Shown here in pieces: positions 18,094-27,050 of a DNA stretch of 64,000 nt. The notes beneath the pieces are model-generated. The model saw only the letters and a program-made list of their open reading frames with translations, was not told the DNA's origin and searched no databases. The translations under genes were made by a program, and so were the position numbers. The DNA is from Micrococcaceae bacterium Sec5.1. GTDB lineage: Bacteria > Actinomycetota > Actinomycetes > Actinomycetales > Micrococcaceae. Location of the stretch: the NCBI GenBank assembly GCA_039636795.1, contig CP143430.1, forward strand, positions 4,402,001-4,466,000, in the 5' to 3' direction. The stretch's first letter is position 1. Each line of letters starts with the position of its first letter.

Positions 18094-18675
18094 TTAGAGG
18101 ACTTTGAAGTAGTCGAACGGTTCCTTGCAGTCCTGGCAGACGAACAACGCCTTGCAGGACGTGGAACCAAAGCGGGTCAGCTCCTTGGTGTTCAACGACG
18201 AACACTGCGGGCATTTCACAGCCAGATTCAAACGAACGGGACCGGAGTGGCCACCGGCTTTTGAATGGCCACTTGGAGGGGCGATCCCGTACTCCTGCAG
18301 CTTGGCCTTGCCGGACTCGGTCATCCAGTCCGTGGTCCAGGCCGGGGAGAGCACCAGGTTGACGTGCACACTCGCGTAGCCCTCCTTTTCGAAGGCCTTC
18401 CGCACATCGTCAGCAATCGCGTCCATCGCCGGGCAGCCCGAGTACGTGGGCGTGATGGTGACCTCGACGGCGGTACGTGAGGTGCCGCCGTCGTCCGCTT
18501 TGTCCGTGGGCTGCTTCGCATCAGTCGCCTCGACGACGTGTACGCCGCGGAGAATGCCGAGGTCCTCGATGGTGAGGACCGGGATCTCCGGATCGCAGAC
18601 CGTGGCCGCGATGTCCCAGGCCCGCTGCTCTTGTGTCCGCATCTGCGTCCCTGACAGGCTCGTCATGGTGGTCAC
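18094..18675 (-). CDS. paaD: Phenylacetyl-CoA epoxidase subunit PaaD
   Basis: A protein of about 190 aa with the PaaD layout: an N-terminal MIP18/DUF59 domain (CDPEIPVLTIEDLGIL; PTYSGCPAMDAI) thought to help assemble the metal centre, and a C-terminal zinc-ribbon-like part with CPQC ... SCKALFVCQDC. The GTG at 18675 overlaps the paaC stop; ATG 18666 is an equally good start. It is needed for oxygenase activity in characterised Paa systems though its exact role there is unsettled. Confidence 0.94.
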   Translation of the reverse strand: MTTMTSLSGTQMRTQEQRAWDIAATVCDPEIPVLTIEDLGILRGVHVVEATDAKQPTDKADDGGTSRTAVEVTITPTYSGCPAMDAIADDVRKAFEKEGYASVHVNLVLSPAWTTDWMTESGKAKLQEYGIAPPSGHSKAGGHSGPVRLNLAVKCPQCSSLNTKELTRFGSTSCKALFVCQDCKEPFDYFKVL

Positions 18676-19589
18676 CAGCTCGCGCCGGGGTGTTCGCGGG
18701 CCAGGACCTGCATCTCAGCGAGGATGTAACCCAGGAACTCGGAGTGCTTGCCGCGACGGCCGCCACCGAGTGCTTGCGGGACGGCGGGGATGTCCAGTTC
18801 GGCTTCGGCCATGATCTCGCCGGTGAGCCGATCGAATTCAGCTCGCAGGCTAGAGGGCTGAACAGTCACGCCAGCCTCGGCCAGGCGTGTAGTGAGCTCA
18901 TCGTCCTCGAAGAGTTCGTCCACATAGGGCCATACGAGCTTGAAGCCCTGGATGATGCGGGCGCGGGATTCGTCCGTTCCGCCAGCCAGGCGCAGCACCC
19001 ACTGGGCGCTGTGGTCGCGGTGGTAATCCACTTCCTTCACGGCTTTGGCGGAGATGGCCGCGAGGGTGGGATCAGTGGACTCCATGAGCCGTGTGTAGAG
19101 CTCGTACTGGTAGTAGCTGACGATGAACTGGCGGGCGATGGTCACCGCGAAGTCCCCGTTGGGCTGTTCGAAAAGGTGTGCAGAACGGAACTCGTGCTCA
19201 CGGCGGAAGTACGCCAAATCGTCCTCGGACTTGTCCCACGCGGCACCGGCGTAGGTCAGGAACGAGCGCGCGTGGCCCAACTGGTCCAGCGCAATGTTGC
19301 CGAGTGCGATGTCTTCCTCGAGCTCAGGAGCACGGGAAATCCAGTGGCCCAGGCGCTGGGCGAGGATCAGTCCGTCGTCGCCGATCCTCAGGGCAAACTC
19401 GGCAACGTCCTCGCTCGGCTTGACCTGTCCACGCCGTACTTCAAGGGCGATGTCCTCCGGACGGAGGGCGTTGCCCGGCGTGATGCGGGTGGCGCTGGCT
19501 GAACCGTCGCCGGAAGCTCCCGCTCCGTGGACGCCCACGGAGATATCGCCGTGGCCTTCAATAGCGAAGTCAGTGTCTTTATCAGTCAT
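18672..19589 (-). CDS. paaC: Phenylacetyl-CoA epoxidase structural subunit PaaC
   Basis: A 305-aa ferritin-like helical subunit, partner of PaaA in the phenylacetyl-CoA epoxidase. Family features include LRIGDDGLILAQRLGHW, ALDQLGHARSFLTYAGAAW and VDYHRDHSAQWVLRLAGG. PaaC lacks the di-iron site and stabilises the complex. The ATG at 19589 overlaps the paaB stop (TGATG). The N-terminal 30 residues, rich in Gly and Ser, look like an unstructured extension before the conserved domain. Confidence 0.95.
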   Translation of the reverse strand: MTDKDTDFAIEGHGDISVGVHGAGASGDGSASATRITPGNALRPEDIALEVRRGQVKPSEDVAEFALRIGDDGLILAQRLGHWISRAPELEEDIALGNIALDQLGHARSFLTYAGAAWDKSEDDLAYFRREHEFRSAHLFEQPNGDFAVTIARQFIVSYYQYELYTRLMESTDPTLAAISAKAVKEVDYHRDHSAQWVLRLAGGTDESRARIIQGFKLVWPYVDELFEDDELTTRLAEAGVTVQPSSLRAEFDRLTGEIMAEAELDIPAVPQALGGGRRGKHSEFLGYILAEMQVLAREHPGASW

Positions 19590-19966
19590 CACAGGTGCTT
19601 CACGCCTTCGCTCTTGGTGTAATACGTTGCGTGGCGGTAGTCCTTGCCTTGCGGCGATTCGAAGAAGGCACCCTTGGAATCGGGATCGCTGGAGGTGATT
19701 GCCTCGGCCGGGACAACCCAGATGGAGACGCCTTCGTTGCGGCGGGTGTAAAGATCGCGGGCATTCCTGAGGGCCATGGCGGCATCAGGAGCGTGCAAAG
19801 ACCCGGCGTGCACGTGGGACAGCCCACGGCTGGAGCGCACGAAGACTTCCCAGAGGGACCACGGGGTCTCGTGGTGCTGTTCAGTAGCGGCTGCGACCTT
19901 GGGCGCCTCGCGCTTGATCTCGCTGGCCGAGCTTGCCGGTTCTTCCGGGTTACCGTGGGGAGCCAT
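19589..19966 (-). CDS. paaB: Phenylacetyl-CoA epoxidase subunit PaaB
   Basis: A 125-aa subunit with the PaaB core WSLWEVFVRSSRGLSHVHAGS, then DAAMALRNARDLYTRR and VWVVP-like SIWVVPAEAITSS. ATG 19966 is selected because it gives a TAATG overlap with the paaA stop; longer upstream frames lie inside paaA. A poorly conserved N-terminal stretch of about 30 residues (Ala/Glu/Lys rich) precedes the core. Bridges the PaaAC heterodimers in known complexes. Confidence 0.95.
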   Translation of the reverse strand: MAPHGNPEEPASSASEIKREAPKVAAATEQHHETPWSLWEVFVRSSRGLSHVHAGSLHAPDAAMALRNARDLYTRRNEGVSIWVVPAEAITSSDPDSKGAFFESPQGKDYRHATYYTKSEGVKHL

Positions 19967-20961
19967 TATGCTGCGTTCACTTTCTCTGCTTGCTTGCGGG
20001 CGTAGGCAACGGCGGCTTCGCGAACCCAGGCACCGTTTTCGTGTGCCTCGCGGCGGCGCTCGATGCGCTGCGAGTTGCAGGGGCCGCGGCCGGCCAGGAC
20101 TTCCTTGAACTCGTTCCAGTCCAGGGGTCCGTGCTCCCACTTCTTGGTTTCTTCGTTGAAACGGATGTCCTTGTCAGGCAGGGTCAGGCCGAGGACCTTG
20201 ACCTGCTCCACCATCATGCCGACGAACCGGCTGCGCAGTTCATCGTTGCTGAACCGCTTGATGTTCCAGGCCATGGACTGCTTGGAGTTGGGTGAGTCAT
20301 CATCCGGCGGGCCAAACATCATCAGCGACGGCGCGTACCAGCGGTTCACTGCTTCCTGGGCCATCTGCTTCTGCTCAGGCGTGCCGTTGGACAGTTCCAG
20401 CAGGATCTCGAAACCCTGGCGCTGGTGGAAGGACTCTTCCTTGCAGATGCGCACCATTGCGCGGCCGTAAGGACCGTAGGAGGCGCGGCACAGGGGCACC
20501 TGGTTGCAAATGGCGGCGCCATCCACAAGCCAACCGATGGCTCCCATGTCCGCCCAGGAAATCGCCGGGTAGTTGAAGATCGACGAGTACCGGGCTTTGC
20601 CGGCAATGAGGTCTTCCATCATCTTGTCCCGGGTCTGCCCCAGGGTCTCAGCTGCCGAGTAGAGGTACAGGCCGTGGCCTGCCTCGTCCTGGACCTTGGC
20701 CATGAGGATGGACTTGCGCTTCAGGCTTGGAGCGCGGGTGATCCAGTTGGCTTCCGGCTGCATGCCGATGATTTCCGAGTGCGCGTGCTGCGAGATCTGA
20801 CGCAGCAAAGTCTTGCGGTAAGCCTCCGGCATCCAGTCGCGCGGTTCGATGCGCGAGTCTTCCGAGATGATGCGATCAAAGTACGCCTTCCCGGCTGCCT
20901 CCCGCTCCTGCTCTTCCGGGGACAGCTCAGCGGGCACTGATTGCAGATTCTGCGATGCCAT
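19966..20961 (-). CDS. paaA: Phenylacetyl-CoA epoxidase catalytic subunit
   Basis: A 331-aa catalytic di-iron subunit that epoxidises the ring of phenylacetyl-CoA. Iron-ligand region seen as [20 protein letters not shown] (about residue 95) and [19 protein letters not shown] (about residue 175), each carrying the E...H pattern. ATG 20961 follows AGGAGC. The first gene of paaABCDE-paaG; a palindromic operator sits 16 bases upstream of the start, overlapping the expected promoter, which fits repression by PaaR in the absence of phenylacetyl-CoA. Confidence 0.97.
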   Translation of the reverse strand: MASQNLQSVPAELSPEEQEREAAGKAYFDRIISEDSRIEPRDWMPEAYRKTLLRQISQHAHSEIIGMQPEANWITRAPSLKRKSILMAKVQDEAGHGLYLYSAAETLGQTRDKMMEDLIAGKARYSSIFNYPAISWADMGAIGWLVDGAAICNQVPLCRASYGPYGRAMVRICKEESFHQRQGFEILLELSNGTPEQKQMAQEAVNRWYAPSLMMFGPPDDDSPNSKQSMAWNIKRFSNDELRSRFVGMMVEQVKVLGLTLPDKDIRFNEETKKWEHGPLDWNEFKEVLAGRGPCNSQRIERRREAHENGAWVREAAVAYARKQAEKVNAA

Positions 20962-20976
20962 GGTTGCTCCTAATAA

Positions 20977-20999
20977 ATTACCGACCGTTCGTTCAGAAT
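20977..20999 (-). promoter_or_regulatory. Candidate PaaR operator upstream of paaA
   Basis: ATTACCGACCGTTCGTTCAG begins a 23-bp near-palindrome just upstream of the paaA ribosome site. It contains ACCGnnCGnnCG, the core of the actinobacterial PaaR-type operator, and resembles the sites before paaZ and paaI in this window. Confidence 0.75.
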
Positions 21000-21159
21000 A
21001 TGCGGAGCGGGCGTTTTCAGTCAAGCGTTCGGTTCTCGTTGAAGACCCGTTGAGCGGCATGGGTGCAGCTGGGCGTTGTGACAAGGTGGTCTTTGCTGCC
21101 CGTGTTAACTTGGGATGGGACCTGAGCCGTCCAAAGCCCCCGCAAGAAAAGAGCCTCAC

Positions 21160-21756
21160 GTGGAATCGCCCCAGCCCTTTAGGATCCTCACCGTCTGCAC
21201 AGGGAACATTTGCCGCTCCCCTGTGGCAGAACGGCTGCTGCAGGCGGGGCTGAACCACGCAAGCCCAGGATCATTCGAGGTTCGCAGCGCCGGCACCCGC
21301 GCCATGGTCGGAGAGCCGATTCAGCCCCTGTCGGCCAAGATGATCAGCACCTTCCGTGGCAGCCCCGACAACTTCGCTGCCAGGCAGCTCAACCAGAAGA
21401 TCCTGCGGGAAACCGACCTCGTGCTTGCCATGACGTCCAGGCACCGGGGCGAAGTTCTTCAGCTGGATGCTTCTCTGCTAAAGCGAACGTTCACAATCCG
21501 TGAATTTGCCAGGATGCTTGCCGTCCTGGAGGCCCGTGGCGATCTTGTTCCGGAGGGCGACATCGTGGAATTCTGGCGGGCTCTTCCGGCCCGGGCCGCT
21601 TCCGTACGCCATTTGGCGCTGCCAGCCGATCCCGCCGATAACGACGTCGTAGACCCCTACCGACGTGCGGAAGAGGTCTACAACCAGATGGAGGATGAGC
21701 TGGCCCCGGCTATCCTGGGCATACTCCGGTTTGCGCGTCTGACAGCCCCGGCCTAG
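21160..21756 (+). CDS. Low-molecular-weight protein tyrosine phosphatase
   Basis: About 198 aa of the LMW-PTP/arsenate-reductase fold. Catalytic P-loop [10 protein letters not shown] (Cys at about residue 13, CX5R) and the general-acid DPY motif (VVDPYRR, near the end) are present. GTG 21160 is chosen, placing the P-loop at the usual distance from the N-terminus; an ATG at 21115 without ribosome site is the alternative. Such enzymes dephosphorylate tyrosine kinases controlling exopolysaccharide in other bacteria; no kinase is adjacent here. Longer than the typical 150-160 aa because of an insertion between the P-loop domain and DPY. Confidence 0.88.
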   Translation: MESPQPFRILTVCTGNICRSPVAERLLQAGLNHASPGSFEVRSAGTRAMVGEPIQPLSAKMISTFRGSPDNFAARQLNQKILRETDLVLAMTSRHRGEVLQLDASLLKRTFTIREFARMLAVLEARGDLVPEGDIVEFWRALPARAASVRHLALPADPADNDVVDPYRRAEEVYNQMEDELAPAILGILRFARLTAPA

Positions 21757-21782
21757 TTAGCTGTCTTTCTAGTTAGGTCGGA

Positions 21783-22766
21783 CTAGTTAAGCCCAATCAC
21801 TAACATCTGGCTCGTGCCGGGGATGCACGTCTGCAGGACAACTGCCGGGAAGCCACCGAAGACAGCCGCTACGTTGTTGGTGGTTCCTGGGTTGGGCACT
21901 TGTCCCCTTCCGGTCACTGTGTACGTGCCGTAGCCCGGGATGTTAACCGTTTGTCCCACACCGATGCCGGAGAAGCGTGCCCAACCTCCACAGAAGTCGT
22001 GCTCGGTGATGAACAATGCGTAGCCATCCGTGGGAGTGAAGTGGATGGGCCCAATGCAAGCGTCCACCAGGCTCTGGCCTCCGGATCCAGCCACGTAGAT
22101 CGTCCAACCTGCGGCTACTGGAGCAGCAGCTTGCGCCGGAGCAGCCTGCGCAGGGGCCGCCTGGGCGGGGGCGGCAGCGGGTGCTGGTGCCGGCGCCGGA
22201 TTGATGAGCGGAACAGCTGGTCCCGTAAGTTTCAAAACTTGGCCGGGCACGATGACCGAGTAGCCGCTCAGGCCATTGGCAGCCAACATCTCGTTCATGT
22301 TCACCCCGAACCGGGCAGCTATGGAACCCACTGTGTCTCCGCTGGCAACCGTATAAAGGTTGGTATCCACAGCTGGCGGCGCTGGTTCGGCCGGCGCAGC
22401 CGGTGCAGGCTCTGCAGGCGGCGCCACCGCTGGCACGGCCGGTTCGACGGCGGGAACCTTGGCTTCGGCTGCGGGCGCCACTGCTGCTTCACTCGCGGCG
22501 GCCGTGGCAGGGTTGGAATCTGTGGCCGGGTTGGAGTCAGTGGCCTGGGGAGCCGCCAGCTGTTCATTGGACACCGTTTGGCCCATATCAGCGGCGGGGT
22601 TGTTTGCCTGTGAAAGAACCCCAAAAATCAAAGGGATTAGCCCTATGACAACAATGATGGCAATTGCGATCAGAAGGACTTTATTCTTACGAGACCCAAG
22701 CAGCAGGGTACCGCCGGGCGCGCTCTTTGACAGAGTCGTTTGAAGCTCGTCATGATAAATGTTCAT
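21783..22766 (-). CDS. Membrane-anchored LysM protein with sortase-like C-terminal domain
   Basis: About 327 aa. A short cytoplasmic start, one membrane helix (about residues 28-50, VLLIAIAIIVVIGLIPLIFG), a long Ala/Pro/Glu-rich linker with an NPATDS repeat, a LysM domain (YTVASGDTVGSIAARFGVN, about residues 136-180), a second Ala/Pro/Gln linker, and a C-terminal domain of about 110 residues. That last domain has EHDFCGG and near its end VVLQTC, which resemble the sortase histidine and TLxTC cysteine motifs, but no clear catalytic arginine follows. ATG 22766 is chosen; the longer frame upstream has no features. Likely peptidoglycan-bound outside the membrane. LysM assignment is firm; sortase kinship is inference. 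Confidence 0.8.
   Translation of the reverse strand: MNIYHDELQTTLSKSAPGGTLLLGSRKNKVLLIAIAIIVVIGLIPLIFGVLSQANNPAADMGQTVSNEQLAAPQATDSNPATDSNPATAAASEAAVAPAAEAKVPAVEPAVPAVAPPAEPAPAAPAEPAPPAVDTNLYTVASGDTVGSIAARFGVNMNEMLAANGLSGYSVIVPGQVLKLTGPAVPLINPAPAPAPAAAPAQAAPAQAAPAQAAAPVAAGWTIYVAGSGGQSLVDACIGPIHFTPTDGYALFITEHDFCGGWARFSGIGVGQTVNIPGYGTYTVTGRGQVPNPGTTNNVAAVFGGFPAVVLQTCIPGTSQMLVIGLN
22505..22545 (-). repeat. 18-bp tandem duplication in the LysM protein linker
   Basis: Two imperfect 18-bp units (22505-22522 and 22523-22540; 15 of 18 match) encode NPATDS twice in the extracellular linker. The following five bases begin a third copy. Confidence 0.8.
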
Positions 22767-23188
22767 TGGGTATCCCAGAATCCAAGGCGTCGGTCTGAGC
22801 ACGCAGAAGTCCCATGGGAGGGGCGTATGCGATAGCGCAGAAATGTTGTGGGGAGCACCACTCGTCACGTGCGAGGGAGCGAACCACCGCTGAGCCGGCG
22901 GAACAGAATTTCAGAAACCCTAGGGAACTTAATGCTAGGAATTGGCCATTGGCACCGCACGAGTAACAGATACTCGTCTTTTTCTCCGGAGTCCGGGAAT
23001 TGCACTAAGTAGTACGCATCTTTTCCGGAACACACCACTTGCCTTGATCTTTTCCTGAGCAAGTGTTGATGGATTGCAGGAGTGGTTCTTGATCCTGGCC
23101 CGGCAAAGTGTTTCTTGTCAGCCACTCAGGGCCGGCACAGGAAACGGCCGGCCGGCAGCGGTGGCCTCCCGAAAGGACACTGATTCCC
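22767..23188. other. 422-bp divergent intergenic region
   Basis: It separates the LysM gene from the TasA-like gene. I see no coding frame with a ribosome site and no recognisable riboswitch. Two local structures stand out: GAGTAACAGATACTC (about 22970) and a GGCCGGC-rich inverted segment at about 23128-23160 just ahead of the TasA-like ribosome site. Confidence 0.4.
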
Positions 23189-23794
23189 ATGGCCATCAGC
23201 CTCAAGACCACCTCCGGCAAGGTCCTCGCTTCCGTCGCACTGCTCGGCACCGCAGCCGCGGTCGCCGGCATGGGAACCTACGGCGCGTTCACTTCCTCCA
23301 CCTCGGCCAGTCAGCAAGTCACCGCCGGCACCGTCACCATCGCCCTGGGCACCGGAGCGAACAACACCCTCAACGTCCCGGTCGCGGGCCTGCTGCCCGG
23401 AGACAAAGTCGAAAAGCTCGTCACCTTGGCCAACACCGGCAACTCGGACCTGAACAACGTCACCCTCACGACCTCCGCCGGGGCCACCGCCTCACTGCTC
23501 ACCACGGATGTGACCAACGGCCTGCAGCTGACCATCGAGAACTGCTCGGTCGCCTGGACCGGCGCCGCAGCCCCCTACACCTGCACGGGCACGAAGACCA
23601 CGGTCATGGCCGCCGCCCCGGTGATCACCGCGAACAAGGTCCTGAACAACCTGAGCGCCCTCACCTCGGCCAAAACCGACTACCTCAAGGTCACCACCGC
23701 GTTCCCCACCACGGCCAATGACACCTTCCAGGGCGCCACCAGCACCATCGCCTTCGCCTTCACCGGCACCCAGCGCACCGAAACCATCAAGTAG
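23189..23794 (+). CDS. TasA/camelysin (CalY)-like exported protein
   Basis: A 201-aa secreted protein. ATG 23189 gives an unusual signal peptide: SLKTTSGKVLASVALLGTAAAVAGMGTYGAFTSSTSASQ, the 'GTYGAFTSSTSAS' cleavage zone being the hallmark of SipW-dependent TasA/camelysin proteins. The mature part is Thr/Ala/Asn-rich and beta-strand-like (LPGDKVEKLVTLANTGNSDLNNV), with a probable disulfide pair (C in ENCSV and YTCTG). In Bacillus such proteins form biofilm fibres or act as casein-cleaving camelysin; here a surface or fibre role is inference. No SipW-type signal peptidase gene lies beside it. Confidence 0.78.
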   Translation: MAISLKTTSGKVLASVALLGTAAAVAGMGTYGAFTSSTSASQQVTAGTVTIALGTGANNTLNVPVAGLLPGDKVEKLVTLANTGNSDLNNVTLTTSAGATASLLTTDVTNGLQLTIENCSVAWTGAAAPYTCTGTKTTVMAAAPVITANKVLNNLSALTSAKTDYLKVTTAFPTTANDTFQGATSTIAFAFTGTQRTETIK

Positions 23795-23876
23795 CACCCT
23801 GCCAATCGGGATGATCCAGCAGAATCCTTCACCTCAGGCTCACCCGCTGTTCACGACGCCCCGAAACAGTGGAATC

Positions 23877-25541
23877 ATGACTGATCTCTCGCGCCGCACC
23901 CTTGTCAAAACATCCTTAACCGGCCTGGCTTTGGCTGGCCTCGTAACGGGTACCGCTGCACCTGCACCCGCCGCCATCCCCCTGGTCCGCAAACGCCTCA
24001 CACTCCCCACAGGAATCGCCACCGGCGATGTCACCTCGGATTCGGCAGTCCTCTGGTCACGCGCCTCGGGCCCGGGGCGACTCAACGTCCGCCTGCAAGC
24101 AGTGGACAGCGCGGGCGAAATCCTGCGGGGACGATATGGATTCAGCCGAACCATCCAGGGACCGCTCGCTACTGAAGCCAGCGACTTCACCGCCAAGATC
24201 CACGCCAAAGGACTTCCTGCGGGAACCCGCTTCGCCCTTGAACTTAACTTCGAGGACGAGAACGGACTTGGCGAGGCAGTCACGGGGACGTTCACCACAG
24301 CGCCCGGCTCATCGGTAAACAACAGTGCCGGGAACGGCGGTCCTGAAGACGAGCGCGAGGGCCGCAAGCCGTCGTCGTCATCGCAGTCCTTCGTGTGGAC
24401 CGGCGATACTGCCGGGCAGGGCTGGGGCATCAATGAGGAGATCGGCGGTATGCGCGGCTACAAAGCAATGCACGCAACCCGTCCGGACTTCTTCATCCAC
24501 TCCGGCGACACCATCTACGCTGACGGCCCCATTGCTGCCACTGTTACTGAGAAGGACGGCCAGGTGTGGCGAAACATCGTCACTCAGGAAGTCTCCAAGG
24601 TTGCCGAGACACTCGCCGAATATCGGGGCCGGCACCGTTACAACTCCCTGGATGCCAACATGCGGGCCATGTTCGCCGAGGTCCCGGTGATCGCCCAGTG
24701 GGACGACCACGAGACGCACAACAACTGGTACCCCGGCCAGATCCTGGACGATGCCCGCTACACGGAACGCAACGTGAACGTCCTGGCCGCCCGCGGCCGG
24801 CAGGCCTGGCAGGAGAACATGCCGATCGCAGATTCCGCGGCGTTATGGCGCCCGGGAACGTTCGACGCCGGCCAGTACCAACCTGCGCGCATCTACCGGA
24901 AGATTTCGCGCGGCCCGCAGCTGGACATCTTCTGCCTGGACATGAGGACCTACAAGTCCCCCAACACCGATGGCAAAGAACCGTACGCCACCAACATCCT
25001 GGGCCAGGAGCAGGTGGATTGGCTGATCAAGGAAGTACGCCAGTCAAAGGCAACGTGGAAGGTGATCGCAGCTGACCTGCCGCTAGGCATCATCGTGCCG
25101 GATGGTCCGGTGAACCAGGAGAGCCTCTCCAACCGAGATAACGGTGCTCCGCTGGGACGCGAACTGGAAATCGCCGGCGTGCTGAGCGCTTTCAAGCGGG
25201 ACGGCGTCAAAAACACTGTGTGGCTGACGGCGGACGTGCACTACTGCGCAGCCCATCACTACTCCCCCGAACGAGCGTCTTTCACCGATTTCGATCCCTT
25301 CTGGGAGTTCGTGGCAGGCCCCATCAATGCTGGCTCGTTCGGACCCAACGACATGGATGGAACGTTTGGGCCGGAAGTGGTGTTCGCCAAGGCTGGTCGC
25401 TTCCCGGGCGAATCTCCGCGCGATGGCGAGAACCAATATTTCGGGCACGTGGATCTTGCCGCCGACAGCACCTTCACCGTAAGCCTCCGCAACGCCAATG
25501 GGGCTGTGCTGTTCTCGAAGACCCTCATCCCGCAGCGCTGA
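23877..25541 (+). CDS. phoD: PhoD-type alkaline phosphatase/phosphodiesterase, Tat-exported
   Basis: A 554-aa secreted metallophosphoesterase. ATG 23877 gives a twin-arginine signal (SRRTLVKTSLTGLALAGL) ending at APAPAAI. An N-terminal PhoD beta domain (GIATGDVTSDSAVLWSRAS) precedes the catalytic domain with VWTGDTAGQGWG, HSGDTIYADGP, WDDHETHNNWYPGQ and WLTADVHYCAAHHYSP, which supply the metal ligands. PhoD enzymes release phosphate from mono- and diesters outside the cell. An insertion of about 25 residues rich in Ser/Glu/Arg precedes VWTGD. The stop is immediately followed by the left end of an IS30 element. Confidence 0.93.
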   Translation: MTDLSRRTLVKTSLTGLALAGLVTGTAAPAPAAIPLVRKRLTLPTGIATGDVTSDSAVLWSRASGPGRLNVRLQAVDSAGEILRGRYGFSRTIQGPLATEASDFTAKIHAKGLPAGTRFALELNFEDENGLGEAVTGTFTTAPGSSVNNSAGNGGPEDEREGRKPSSSSQSFVWTGDTAGQGWGINEEIGGMRGYKAMHATRPDFFIHSGDTIYADGPIAATVTEKDGQVWRNIVTQEVSKVAETLAEYRGRHRYNSLDANMRAMFAEVPVIAQWDDHETHNNWYPGQILDDARYTERNVNVLAARGRQAWQENMPIADSAALWRPGTFDAGQYQPARIYRKISRGPQLDIFCLDMRTYKSPNTDGKEPYATNILGQEQVDWLIKEVRQSKATWKVIAADLPLGIIVPDGPVNQESLSNRDNGAPLGRELEIAGVLSAFKRDGVKNTVWLTADVHYCAAHHYSPERASFTDFDPFWEFVAGPINAGSFGPNDMDGTFGPEVVFAKAGRFPGESPRDGENQYFGHVDLAADSTFTVSLRNANGAVLFSKTLIPQR

Positions 25542-26904
25542 CCCATGTGAGTCGCAGCAGAGCGCGTTATGAGCTGGCGATGTCAAGGGGTGCGTGCAAC
25601 ACGGCCGTGGTTAGGCTGCCTGTTCGAAGAGTAGCTGGTTGAGACGTTGTGCCGGGGTGTCCAGGTTCAGGGTGGGCCGTGGTCTGCGGTTCAAGGAGTC
25701 CTGGATCCGTTTGAGGTCCTTGGCGGTGTATTCGGACAGGTCCGTGCCTTTTTCGAACCAGTGGCGAAGTAGGCGGTTCGTGTTCTCGTTGGTTCCGCGC
25801 TGCCATGGTGAGTGGGGGTCGCAGAGGTAGACCGGAGCGTCCAGTTCCATGCGGATTTGTTCGTAGCCGGCAATTTCCGAACCGCGGTCCCAGGTGATGG
25901 TCCGGCGCAGGTGCTCGGGCAGGTCCTTCATTTGGGCGATCATTGCCGCGGTGACGGCGTCGGCGCCATGGTCCAGGGGTAAATGGAGGAGGATCGTGAA
26001 CCGCGTACTGCGCTCGACCAGTGTGCCAATGGCGGATTTGCCGCGTGCTCCGATGATGAGATCACCTTCCCAGTGCCCTGGCACGGCGCGGTCGGCTACT
26101 TCAGCCGGTCGTTCGCTGATCTTCAGAGCATCGTTGAACCGGCCCCGGGTTTCGCCGTCCTGGGTCTTCTCACGAGGCACGCGGGCCTTGCGTTTGAGGC
26201 TCAAGTACTGAGAGAGGTCCTTGCGCAGTTGGCCGCGGGTCTGAACGTAAAGGCACTTGTAGATGGTCTCGTGGCTGATCTGCATGGATACATCATGGCC
26301 GTGTTCCTTGGCCAGGACATCGGAGATCAGCTTCGGACTCCACCCCTCTTCGAGGTTCTCGGCGATGAACGTCGACAACCCGGAGCTGATGATCTTGAAC
26401 GGCTTGGGACGCAATGCCCGGGCAGCGGCCCGGGCATTGGCAGTCCCGGCATAGTAGAGACCGTCCGGGCCGCTGTTTCGGCGGATTTCCCGCCAAACAA
26501 CACTCCGGTGACGCCCCAGCGTCGCGGCAATCCCGGCAACGCTCTTACGTTCCCGCAGACCGATCTGGATCTCTATCCGTTCATCCAGGCTCAACGGATG
26601 ACCCGGGCCGGACGGGCTATCCGCCCGACCCGGACCCGCGATACCGCCTCCGCCTTTTCCCTTTATCAGCTCCATGGCACCAGCTTCATGCCACCACCTC
26701 GTGCCACCGCGCCTCGACACACCCACATCACCGGCAGCAACCGCCAACGCAGTGCCCGAGCAAACCAACGCTATGAAACGATCACGATCAACCTGACCAA
26801 ACGAAAACCTTGTAACCAACGCAACCTCCACCGAAACCAGGAATGTTGCACTGACCATATGATTCCGCCGCTCTCAAAACGCGCTCAGCTGCGACTCAGA
26901 TGGG
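25542..26904 (-). mobile_element. IS30-family insertion sequence
   Basis: A complete element of 1363 bp. The ends are inverted repeats of 29 bp (25542-25570 and 26876-26904), matching at 26 positions; the inner core TGAGTCGCAGC is identical at both. One full-length transposase fills it. No convincing 2-3 bp target duplication is visible at these ends. The left end starts one base after the phoD stop codon. Confidence 0.88.
25611..26858 (-). CDS. IS30-family transposase
   Basis: A 415-aa transposase, or about 354 aa if ATG 26675 (MELIKGKGG) is the true start. Conserved parts: helix-turn-helix LSLDERIEIQIGLRERKSVAGIAATLGRH followed by RSVVWREIRRN; SHETIYKCLY; and the DDE core with EGDLIIG (first D), WDRGSEIAGY (second D) and PHSPWQRGTNENTNRLLRHWF (catalytic E). 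Ends with the family's RRPRPTLNLDTPAQRLNQLL. No frameshift or missing catalytic residue, so the element may be active. The first 60 residues are poorly conserved. Confidence 0.95.
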   Translation of the reverse strand: MVSATFLVSVEVALVTRFSFGQVDRDRFIALVCSGTALAVAAGDVGVSRRGGTRWWHEAGAMELIKGKGGGGIAGPGRADSPSGPGHPLSLDERIEIQIGLRERKSVAGIAATLGRHRSVVWREIRRNSGPDGLYYAGTANARAAARALRPKPFKIISSGLSTFIAENLEEGWSPKLISDVLAKEHGHDVSMQISHETIYKCLYVQTRGQLRKDLSQYLSLKRKARVPREKTQDGETRGRFNDALKISERPAEVADRAVPGHWEGDLIIGARGKSAIGTLVERSTRFTILLHLPLDHGADAVTAAMIAQMKDLPEHLRRTITWDRGSEIAGYEQIRMELDAPVYLCDPHSPWQRGTNENTNRLLRHWFEKGTDLSEYTAKDLKRIQDSLNRRPRPTLNLDTPAQRLNQLLFEQAA

Positions 26905-27050
26905 GTCTCACAGGACGATAGAGTCTCACGGGACGTCACCTTTGTGTGTTGCCGGTCACTTAAGCACACTTTCGGCGTATGCTCTCCTCAGCGCAAAGGC
27001 AAGATGCGTTGTTCGCTTTTGGTGGGGCCACTTTCGAAGGCAGGGGTTCA

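Noticed and set aside
16562..18097. 511-residue plus-strand frame opposite paaE and paaG
   Set aside because: Spans two confident paa genes on the other strand and contains no family motif.
21753..21789. Three CTAGTTA copies between the LMW phosphatase and LysM gene ends
   Set aside because: Short and unevenly spaced (16 and 14 bp) and partly formed by the stop codons; not enough to call a functional element.
22869..23188. Riboswitch (c-di-GMP or c-di-AMP type) upstream of the TasA-like or LysM gene
   Set aside because: Short inverted repeats exist, but I could not find the conserved core bases of either class.
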